From: Acidimicrobiia bacterium
GTDB taxonomy: Bacteria; Actinomycetota; Acidimicrobiia; Acidimicrobiales; Bin134
Direction of reading: 5' to 3'
DNA: 64,000 nucleotides
NCBI GenBank assembly: GCA_022826705.1
Contig: JAJDUJ010000026.1
Location: 123,726 to 187,725 of the forward strand
Positions 58,297 to 64,000 of this stretch are shown here, in pieces (within the stretch, counting starts at the first letter, position 1; each line of letters begins with the position of its first letter). A program made the translations under genes and the position numbers. Below the pieces are notes generated by a model, which saw only the letters and a program-made list of their open reading frames with translations, ran no database searches and was not told where the DNA came from.

Positions 58297-58950
58297 ATGG
58301 CCTTGTTCGGGATGAAGAAGTCGATGATGGTGGACCCAGCCGATGCGCTGCCGGGGCGAGAAGAGGAGATGCCGGTGCCGGAGGCCCACTTCGTGAACGG
58401 CAATCCGTTGAAGCCGCCGTTCCCCGATGGCATGGAGCAGATCATGGTGGGAATGGGCTGCTTCTGGGGAGCAGAGCGAGTGTTCTGGCAGGCGCCGGGT
58501 GTGTTCACCACCGCCGTGGGCTACGGCGCGGGTTTCACCCCCAACCCCTCCTATCAGGAGGTCTGCTCCGGCCTCACCGGCCACAATGAAGTGGTGCTAG
58601 CCGTATTCGACCCTGAGGTCACCAGCTACGAACAGATGCTGGCGCTGTTCTGGGAGAACCACGATCCTACCCAGGGAATGCGCCAGGGCAACGACGTGGG
58701 TACCCAGTACCGGTCGGGCATCTACTACTTTGACGACGACCAGAAGGTGGCTGCCGAGGCGTCTCGGGAAATGTTCGGCGCCCGGCTGGCCGATGCCGGC
58801 TACGGAGAGATCACCACCGAGATCATCGCCGCCCCGCCCTTCTACTACGCCGAGGACTACCACCAGCAGTACCTGGCCAAAGTCCCCAACGGCTACTGCG
58901 GCCTAGGCGGCACCGGGGTCTCCTGCCCCGTGGGCATCGCCACCGACTGA
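58297..58950 (+). CDS. msrA: Peptide methionine (S)-S-oxide reductase MsrA
   Basis: ATG 58297 ([22 protein letters not shown]) is chosen. The long frame upstream overlaps the divergent promoter. The 217-residue product has the catalytic motif [13 protein letters not shown] with Cys55, [56 protein letters not shown], and ends [15 protein letters not shown] with resolving cysteines. This is the long, E. coli-like form. It reduces the S epimer of methionine sulfoxide in oxidised proteins, with electrons from thioredoxin. A perfect palindrome lies in its promoter. Confidence 0.95.
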   Translation: MALFGMKKSMMVDPADALPGREEEMPVPEAHFVNGNPLKPPFPDGMEQIMVGMGCFWGAERVFWQAPGVFTTAVGYGAGFTPNPSYQEVCSGLTGHNEVVLAVFDPEVTSYEQMLALFWENHDPTQGMRQGNDVGTQYRSGIYYFDDDQKVAAEASREMFGARLADAGYGEITTEIIAAPPFYYAEDYHQQYLAKVPNGYCGLGGTGVSCPVGIATD

Positions 58951-59319
58951 CTAAGGCGGTGGCTGGAGCCACCACACCCAGCTGGTTCCCTCGATGGGTG
59001 GATGTTGCAGGAAGTGGGCAAGGGCGGCGATGACATTGGTGGGGTAGGCGACACTGCGACGGTTGAATCGGTTTCGATCGGTGAAGATCACATTGGGGTG
59101 GTGGGTGTCGCGGGTCGCCCACCGTGAGATCAATATGGCAAAGTCGCGCACGTTCTCAGTGACAATGGTTCGGTTTGTCTCAGCTGCGAATTGGAGGAGA
59201 TTCTCATCAGCCATACCTCGCAGTAGTGGATCGCTTGATACCGCATGGACATCGTGACCGGCTTCCTGCAAGACCCGGGCGACTGTCGGGCTGTGCATCT
59301 CGTCGAGCAGCAGCCTCAC
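58951..59319 (-). CDS. DUF5615/PIN-like toxin
   Basis: A GTG at 59319 overlaps the antitoxin stop (GTGA) and yields a 122-residue product starting [31 protein letters not shown]. The LLLDEM acidic start, [32 protein letters not shown] (a second acidic site) and the compact length match DUF5615 proteins, a PIN-like nuclease branch. PIN proteins cut RNA using clustered Asp/Glu and Mg2+. The pairing with a preceding small DNA-binding protein gene makes a type II toxin-antitoxin system likely. It is convergent with msrA. Confidence 0.82.
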   Translation of the reverse strand: MRLLLDEMHSPTVARVLQEAGHDVHAVSSDPLLRGMADENLLQFAAETNRTIVTENVRDFAILISRWATRDTHHPNVIFTDRNRFNRRSVAYPTNVIAALAHFLQHPPIEGTSWVWWLQPPP

Positions 59320-59738
59320 TGGGCGAGCAATGTCTGTTGGCGCTCCCAAAGCGCCTGATGCCGTTCGGCGGCCTCCTCTTGAGCGGCAATCTCGTTATCA
59401 ATCTCCGAGGTGTGATCGGCGTAGTACGCCATCGCGGCGTCAACAAGGGATTCGTGAAGGCACATCATCTCCGCAACCCTGGCTCGGCGCTGTTCGACTG
59501 GCACGTCTCCACCTGTGAGGGCTGACACCACATCGGCCACCTCTGGCCCTCCGATGAGAACTGGACGCCTGCCAGCGGGTCCGTCACGAAAGCAGATGGC
59601 GGGGTGTGCATCCATGCGGAGCCCTTCTTCGATGAAACGGGTTGCCAAAGACGACATTGACGAGTCACGCCTGCGAGCGTGTTCTCGTAGCCGATCGGGG
59701 ATTGACTCACTGGGGAAGCGAAGCGACATCACACTCAT
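59316..59738 (-). CDS. Antitoxin of the DUF5615 pair (RHH-type N-terminus)
   Basis: ATG 59738 follows TACAAT by six bases, so the mRNA is probably leaderless. The 140-residue product starts MSVMSLRFPSESIPDRLREHARRRDSSMSSLATRFIEEGLRM, a ribbon-helix-helix-like DNA-binding region. It continues with AICFRDGPAGRRPVLIGGPEVADVVSALTG, a DUF433-like small domain often tied to this toxin type, and a charged helical tail. It should bind the toxin and repress its own promoter. A CCTACA/TGTAGG palindrome covers the -10 element. Confidence 0.78.
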   Translation of the reverse strand: MSVMSLRFPSESIPDRLREHARRRDSSMSSLATRFIEEGLRMDAHPAICFRDGPAGRRPVLIGGPEVADVVSALTGGDVPVEQRRARVAEMMCLHESLVDAAMAYYADHTSEIDNEIAAQEEAAERHQALWERQQTLLAQ

Positions 59739-59739
59739 A

Positions 59740-59762
59740 CCTACATTGTATCGCGTTGTAGG
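59740..59762 (-). promoter_or_regulatory. Autoregulatory operator of the toxin-antitoxin pair
   Basis: CCTACA (59740-59745) and TGTAGG (59757-59762) are perfect inverted copies flanking the reverse-strand -10 element TACAAT (59750-59745). The antitoxin ATG lies only six bases farther on. An antitoxin-toxin complex bound here would block polymerase. Confidence 0.6.
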
Positions 59763-59912
59763 CGATAGCGCGACTGCGGTTTGGCGGGGTTGGCTCCGGT
59801 TATCTATGAGTTTTCATATAGTTTTCAGCTAATTTAAGAAAAAGTATTGCCTAGTGGCTTATTGTGGAAAAAAATCTTGAATAAGCTTATACCTGATAGT
59901 TAGGATTGCCGA
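59763..59912. other. AT-rich gap with divergent promoters
   Basis: These 150 bases are the most AT-rich stretch in the window (for example A-runs around 59835-59845 and 59866-59872) and contain no gene. They separate the toxin-antitoxin pair from the AbiEi/Fic gene. CTATGA and TCATATAG form an imperfect inverted repeat near 59801-59818. TAGGAT at 59901-59906 may be a -10 element placed so that the Fic message begins almost at its GTG. Confidence 0.6.
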
Positions 59913-61436
59913 GTGGCCCGGGTAACTGCTTCCTATTGGCCGACAGGGCCGCGAACTGCCTTCTTCGACGACGAAGAAGGAGTGGCTTCGGCACAGACTC
60001 TGGGGCGGGCGGTGGCCGAGGGTCACATCCGCCGTTTGGCCCCCCGGCTGTACACTGCTGATCTCGTCAGCGACCCGGCTCAGATTGTGACAGAGAATCG
60101 CTGGTACATCCTGGGCCGATTGTTGCCTGGAGCGGTCATTGTGGACCGCTCTGCGGCCGAGGGCGGTAAGGCGGTTGACGGCGTTCTGTACGTGGCCAGC
60201 GAGGAGCGTCGAACACCCTTGAAGCTGCCGGGACTGGAAGTCCGGATTCGCCCCAGCCACATGAACGACGAAATTGCCGACGACCTGCCATGGCCGCACG
60301 GTCTGCGCATGTCCCGGCCAGCCCGCATCCTGGTGGACAACTTGGCTTTATCCCGGAGCAGAGAAGGGCGAGCTGCCCGAACCCTGTCTACGGCGGAACT
60401 GGAAGACTGGCTGGCTGGCAAGGCCGTGGTTTGGGACGAGGGGCGCATATCCCGACTGCGGGAGGAAGCAGTTGAGATGGCTGAGGCCATCGGCGCCTCC
60501 ACCCAGGTGAACGAGATCGACGGCTTGTTCCAACGCCTAGCAGGCTCTGAGCCGCTGCGCCCCGACTCCGGGGCGCTGTTCCAAGCCGTTGTCGGCGGCA
60601 AGGGCTGGGATGAGCAGCGAGTTGAGATGTTCAAGCGAGTGGCCAGCGGGTTGTCGGAGCATTCCGACCCTGATGTGGCGGAATTTCTGCCGGCTGGGCA
60701 GTACGACACAGAACTGCCGTTCTTCGAGAGCTACTTCTCCAATTACATCGAAGGCACCGTGTTCACGGTGGAAGAGGCCCGCCACATCATCGAGACCCAG
60801 CAGCCACCGGCATCCCGCTCCGCCGACGGCCATGACATATTGGGTACCTACCGATGCGTAGTCGACGCCGTGGGGCGCAAGGCGGTATCGGAATCCCCCC
60901 AGAGTCTGATGGGTTATCTCTGTGATCGCCACAAGATGATCCTCGGAGGTCGCCCGGAGATGGGGCCGGGACAGTGGAAGAAGGCGCCCAACCAGTTTGG
61001 GGCGTACCAGTTCGTCGCCCCCAATCTCGTTGAGGGCACCCTGCACAAGAGCCTGGAGCTGGCCTGCTCTGTTCCGGCTGGCTTTCGCCGGGCGCTGTTC
61101 GCCATGGTGGTCATAACTGAGGTCCATCCCTTCGCCGATGGGAACGGCAGAGTGGCCCGCGTGATGGTGAACGCCGAGCTGTCGGCCGTTGAGGCGGCCC
61201 GCATCGTCATTCCCAGCGTCTACCGCAACGAGTACATCGCCGGCCTGCGAAGCACCTCGGCCTCTGAGGGAGCAGAAGTGTCGGCGCTGATGAGGGTGAT
61301 GGGATTCGCATGGCGCTGGACCGCGGCCATGCCTTGGGAAGACCGGGCCGCCACCGAGGGCCAACTGGAGGCCACCAACGCCCTGCGAGACCCCGACGAC
61401 GCCGCCATCGGCGGGATCAAACTCACCCTGCCCTGA
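59913..61436 (+). CDS. AbiEi-like winged-helix domain fused to a Fic domain
   Basis: The 507-residue product has an N-terminal region ASAQTLGRAVAEGHIRRLAPRLYTADLVSDPAQIVTENRWYILGRLLPGAVIVDRSAAEGG that resembles AbiEi-type antitoxin/winged-helix proteins. A helical linker follows, and then a full Fic core. The inhibitory motif SNYIEG starts at Ser276, and the catalytic loop HPFADGNGRVARV begins at His405. Both the AMP-transfer motif and its self-inhibiting Glu are present, so the enzyme should be kept off until triggered. The DNA-binding-like head could sense or regulate its own promoter. It starts with GTG after an AT-rich leader, next to a toxin-antitoxin pair. Confidence 0.85.
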   Translation: MARVTASYWPTGPRTAFFDDEEGVASAQTLGRAVAEGHIRRLAPRLYTADLVSDPAQIVTENRWYILGRLLPGAVIVDRSAAEGGKAVDGVLYVASEERRTPLKLPGLEVRIRPSHMNDEIADDLPWPHGLRMSRPARILVDNLALSRSREGRAARTLSTAELEDWLAGKAVVWDEGRISRLREEAVEMAEAIGASTQVNEIDGLFQRLAGSEPLRPDSGALFQAVVGGKGWDEQRVEMFKRVASGLSEHSDPDVAEFLPAGQYDTELPFFESYFSNYIEGTVFTVEEARHIIETQQPPASRSADGHDILGTYRCVVDAVGRKAVSESPQSLMGYLCDRHKMILGGRPEMGPGQWKKAPNQFGAYQFVAPNLVEGTLHKSLELACSVPAGFRRALFAMVVITEVHPFADGNGRVARVMVNAELSAVEAARIVIPSVYRNEYIAGLRSTSASEGAEVSALMRVMGFAWRWTAAMPWEDRAATEGQLEATNALRDPDDAAIGGIKLTLP

Positions 61437-61475
61437 AGGCGTGACAATTCGGCTTCAGTCCATGGAGCGAATGGA

Positions 61476-63011
61476 TTAAGCGGGGGTGAAGATGCAGCGG
61501 CCGGTGGTGTCGTCGATGTGCACTTGGCCGTTACGGCCGACGGCTTCGGAGGCCAGCAGGTCGTGGAGCAGGTCGGGGTCTTCGGGGAGGTTGGCCAAAA
61601 AGCGCCGGCCATTGCCGCCGTTTTCGTTGAGGCGTCCGCAGACGTAGCCCATGGTTGGCTGGCCGTCGCGATCATGCATGACGGTGTAGGCCTCGATTCG
61701 GCCCCGGCCGGTGGCTGACTCGTCGGGGATGGCGGGGGCGGTGGCCATGGATTCCGATGGGGGCGGGCCGACGGGCCGGTCCCAGCCGCCCTGCTTGGGC
61801 CGGGCCGAGAGCACTGCGGCGGCGTGCTTGGTCATAAAGAAGCCGTTGCCGGTGACCATCCCGATCGAGCGGTCGTCTTCGCGCAGTTGCTCGACCATGG
61901 CCGCTATCGAGTTCATGTTGTAGGCCGAGCCTGGGCCGCCGGCGTAGGGCAGGCCGCCGGTGACGGTGAACGGACGGGGGTCCAGCTCGTCGATGCCCAG
62001 CATGGCGCAGGCCATACGAACCGCCACGGGGAAGCAGGAGTAGAAGTCGAACAGGGCGATGTCGTCCACGCCGACGCCGGCTTGGTCCAGTGCGCCCAGC
62101 GATGAATCCTTCATTGACGGACATTCAGCGAAGTTAGGCCGAGTGCTGGCGAACCAGGCCTCTTCGGCGGCGCTGTGGCCACCCCACCAGTACACCCAGC
62201 GATCCTCGGGGATTCCCAGCTCGCGGGCCTTGGCCGCCGAGGTCATCACGTAGGCTCCGGCCTGGTCGGTGTTGAGCACTGAGTTCAGGTACTTGGTGTA
62301 GGGAAAGCCGATCATTCGGTTCTCCGCAGTGGGGGTGTACAGCTCTTCGGCGCTCCGCTCGGTGGGGAACCAGGCGTAGGGGTTGGCGGCGGCCACCGCG
62401 GTGAACTCGGTCATCATCTGGCCCAATCGCTGGGCATGCTCGGCTAGGGTCATTCCCTGGGCAGCCCGCAGGGCGTTCTCGAACAGGGGATAGGCTTGGA
62501 TGGGGCGGGTGAGGCGATGGCGCTCCTCTAGTTCCGACACCATGGGCTTGGTGGTGGGGGCGAATCTTGCATGGGCGCCGTCGGGGCCGCCCCCGACGGG
62601 CCAGTTCAGCTCCACCCCGGCTGCCTCAGCCCGCTCGGCCGTCTTCCATGCCTGACCGCCGGTCATCACCGCCATCTCGGTGCGTCCGGCCATGATCTCC
62701 GCAGCCAGGTGGTTGGCGGCCAAAATGCCCATCTCCCCACCGCCTCCGGTGTTCTGGATCCGGGCTCGGTGGTCGATGCCCAGCCTCTCGGCTACCAGCC
62801 CGGCGCCGTTCGCCGGAGTCCAGTAGGCCGATGGGATGTGAAAGAAGGCGTCAACGTGGGCAAACAGGGAATTGCCCACGCCAGAGTCATAGGCGGCCCG
62901 GGAGGCCACGTCGGCCATCATGGTCAACGGGTCAGGTGCGGCCGTCGGATCGGTTTCCCTTCCCACATACTGGGCCACGCCCACCAGCACCGGCACCCGA
63001 TCACCGCTCAT
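61476..63011 (-). CDS. Thiolase-superfamily acetyl-CoA acetyltransferase-like protein
   Basis: The start is ATG 63011 (MSGDRVPVLVGVAQYVGRE). The 511-residue product belongs to the SCP-x/acetyl-CoA acetyltransferase-like thiolases of actinobacteria: TGGGGEMGILAANHLAAEIMAGRTEMAVMTGGQAWKT, ENALRAAQGMTLAEHAQRLGQMM, DDIALFDFYSCFPVAVRMACAMLG and FTVTGGLPYAGGPGSAYNMNSIAAMVEQL. The classical GHP histidine motif reads GGP and no obvious nucleophilic Cys at the usual N-terminal place is seen. It may bind acyl-CoA with different chemistry. A C-terminal extension of about 110 residues adds a small beta-domain. No DUF35 partner gene is adjacent. Confidence 0.82.
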   Translation of the reverse strand: MSGDRVPVLVGVAQYVGRETDPTAAPDPLTMMADVASRAAYDSGVGNSLFAHVDAFFHIPSAYWTPANGAGLVAERLGIDHRARIQNTGGGGEMGILAANHLAAEIMAGRTEMAVMTGGQAWKTAERAEAAGVELNWPVGGGPDGAHARFAPTTKPMVSELEERHRLTRPIQAYPLFENALRAAQGMTLAEHAQRLGQMMTEFTAVAAANPYAWFPTERSAEELYTPTAENRMIGFPYTKYLNSVLNTDQAGAYVMTSAAKARELGIPEDRWVYWWGGHSAAEEAWFASTRPNFAECPSMKDSSLGALDQAGVGVDDIALFDFYSCFPVAVRMACAMLGIDELDPRPFTVTGGLPYAGGPGSAYNMNSIAAMVEQLREDDRSIGMVTGNGFFMTKHAAAVLSARPKQGGWDRPVGPPPSESMATAPAIPDESATGRGRIEAYTVMHDRDGQPTMGYVCGRLNENGGNGRRFLANLPEDPDLLHDLLASEAVGRNGQVHIDDTTGRCIFTPA

Positions 63012-63138
63012 TGCGGCGATGTTATGGCACACCAACTTCGCGTTGGATGGTCGAAGGAGCGTGAATCCAACATCACACCTGCGCGAAACCCAGGGACACC
63101 CAGTGTGGCCGCCGGAGTGCTGTAGCGAATCGGAGGAC

Positions 63139-63555
63139 TCAGCTGTATACGGTGAAAGCCTGTTTCCTGTCTCGGCCGAAGCGGAAGACCGAGAAGTCGG
63201 CATCGAGCGAGATCGCCTCGTGTACGCCTAGCCGCTGCATGATCGACCAGCTCGTGCGGTCCACCAGCGAAAAAACCTGATCGGCGAAGTCCTCGCCGAT
63301 GCGCGCCGCCACCTCAAGGTCGGCGACAATCGCCGGCTCGACGCGGGCGATGCCCACGCGGATCCCGTTCACAAGCTGCTCGGCGGTCTCGGTCCCGAGG
63401 CGCCGCGCGGCCAAGAACCACGTCTCTACGAGGACGTGGTCGCTGGTGAGCAAGCCGCCCGCGAACTCCTGTAACTGCCGCGCCGCCCGCTCGTGCCCGG
63501 CGTCGTCAACGTCGGCCGCGGCGTACCAGGCCGAGGTGTCTACGAAAACGGTCAC
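63139..63555 (-). CDS. vapC: PIN-domain ribonuclease toxin (VapC family)
   Basis: GTG 63555 overlaps the antitoxin stop (GTGA). The 138-residue product has the PIN acidic set: Asp6 in VFVDTSAWYAA, Glu in HVLVETWFLAARRLG, Asp in SLVDRTSWSIMQRLGVHEAISLDADFSVF, with the last Asp in LDADF. VapC toxins cleave tRNA or rRNA when the antitoxin is lost. The gene sits directly after its antitoxin and upstream of the thiolase-like gene. Confidence 0.92.
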   Translation of the reverse strand: MTVFVDTSAWYAAADVDDAGHERAARQLQEFAGGLLTSDHVLVETWFLAARRLGTETAEQLVNGIRVGIARVEPAIVADLEVAARIGEDFADQVFSLVDRTSWSIMQRLGVHEAISLDADFSVFRFGRDRKQAFTVYS

Positions 63556-63794
63556 CGCGCGTCGCGGAGCGCGGCGACCGCCTCAGAGACCGCCGCTTGG
63601 CCCTCAGCTGCGATGTCGCTTCCGCCCGAGCAGCCGATGCCGATAATCGCCGAGACATCGGCACCGGTTCTCCCGCCCGCTAGATCCTGGTCAACCAAGC
63701 GCCGGATGTACTCGGCCATGGTGATCCCCAGCGATGCCGCCTTCTGCTTCACCAGCGCATGCTGCTCTGCCTCCAGCGCGATCTGAGTACGCAT
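63552..63794 (-). CDS. vapB: VapB-type ribbon-helix-helix antitoxin
   Basis: The 80-residue product starts MRTQIALEAEQHALVKQKAASLGITMAEYIRRLVDQDLAGG, a ribbon-helix-helix DNA-binding fold. The tail (DVSAIIGIGCSGGSDIAAEGQAAVSEAVAALRDAR) would wrap the toxin. On the reverse strand TATGAT (63808-63803) is eight bases before the ATG, so the message is leaderless or nearly so. It should neutralise VapC and repress the pair. Confidence 0.85.
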   Translation of the reverse strand: MRTQIALEAEQHALVKQKAASLGITMAEYIRRLVDQDLAGGRTGADVSAIIGIGCSGGSDIAAEGQAAVSEAVAALRDAR

Positions 63795-63934
63795 GACGCT
63801 ACATCATAACACCAAAACACTATCCACCGGCTGACGGCCCCGGAGTCCTGGTTGGCGGTCAAGCAGGAACTGTGGGCCAGTTGCCGCTGAAGTTGTCTAT
63901 GTCAGCGGGTGTCGCGTGGTTTTTGGTGTTCGCT
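63795..63934. other. Intergenic region upstream of vapBC
   Basis: This 140-base stretch holds the reverse-strand -10 element of vapBC (63803-63808) and otherwise no gene, tRNA or strong palindrome that I can see. It separates vapBC from the gene ending at 63935 on the same strand. Confidence 0.6.
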
Positions 63935-64000
63935 TTAGTCGTTGTCGGTGATGGTGCCGGTTGCTTCGCCGTCGGTGATTTTTGCTTGGGCTGGGGTGTA
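63935..64000 (-). CDS. C-terminal end of a Calx-beta-type protein (partial)
   Basis: Reading the reverse strand from the window edge gives 21 in-frame codons and a TAA: YTPAQAKITDGEATGTITDND, then stop. The GEATGTITDND ending is the last strand of Calx-beta domains, which occur in tandem in large secreted adhesins or surface proteins. Only the tail is in the window, so size and number of domains are unknown. Confidence 0.6.
   Translation of the reverse strand, partial: YTPAQAKITDGEATGTITDND

Noticed and set aside
1..64000. tRNA, rRNA, CRISPR arrays, integrases and transposases
   Set aside because: I looked in the intergenic regions and at all long frames and saw no tRNA-like arms, no short regularly spaced repeats and no recombinase motifs. 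A covariance-model search would be needed to exclude small RNAs.

Overview
The window reads as one contiguous piece of a high-GC actinobacterial chromosome, most likely a member of the Acidimicrobiia or a related uncultured marine or host-associated lineage. This is an inference. It rests on about two-thirds GC, frequent GTG/TTG starts, four luciferase-like (F420/flavin) oxidoreductases, a classical menaquinone cluster, an HspR-type HAIR element before clpB, and a DtxR/IdeR-type iron box before bacterioferritin genes. I see no rRNA, tRNA, CRISPR array, transposase or replication origin.

Layout. 1-2,417: an iron-box-like promoter drives a three-gene ABC importer (ATPase, lipoprotein binding protein, permease running off the left edge). 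2,469-9,855: a beta-keto-acid cleavage enzyme, an MFS exporter, HAIR-controlled ClpB, a repeat-bearing cell-wall amidase, and a divergent carboxymuconolactone-decarboxylase/histidine-phosphatase pair. 9,933-11,069: iron-box promoter, small unknown protein, Bfd and bacterioferritin. 11,129-14,482: a lipoprotein GDPD, a Fic enzyme with its own palindromic operator, and a K+ channel. 14,552-28,021: a dense catabolic block of luciferase-like oxidoreductases, AMP-forming ligases, an acyl-CoA dehydrogenase, an amidohydrolase, a VOC protein and an APH-like kinase, plus a formylglycine-generating enzyme with both catalytic cysteines. 28,048-34,641: six overlapping genes (ligase, MerR-like regulator, menF, menD, menH, menC).

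36,682-37,590 is a compact, low-GC island: one Abi/HEPN-like gene bracketed by about 55-bp inverted repeats that each fold into a hairpin. 37,679-47,304 returns to catabolic genes (acyl-CoA dehydrogenase, ligase, crotonase, tandem ABM monooxygenases, MarR-TauD). 48,219-50,562 pairs a low-GC, ERG6-like sterol C24-methyltransferase homologue with a cytochrome P450. 50,640-55,413 holds a ketol-acid-reductoisomerase-like protein with an altered active site, an MFS transporter and EF-G2. 55,499-63,794 holds a large secreted protein sharing a repeat with the amidase, MsrA, two toxin-antitoxin pairs, an AbiEi-like/Fic fusion and a thiolase-like protein. The right edge has the last 21 residues of a Calx-beta-type protein.

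Together the genes suggest an aerobic heterotroph that breaks down fatty acid-like, cyclic or sterol-like compounds through CoA intermediates, using F420/flavin chemistry and menaquinone respiration, with several small defence or toxin modules. The most distinctive items are the inverted-repeat Abi element, the sterol-methyltransferase/P450 locus, the AbiEi-Fic fusion, the shared W/RFLP repeat, the bacterioferritin with a changed ferroxidase ligand next to an iron box, and several enzymes that have lost a canonical catalytic residue.
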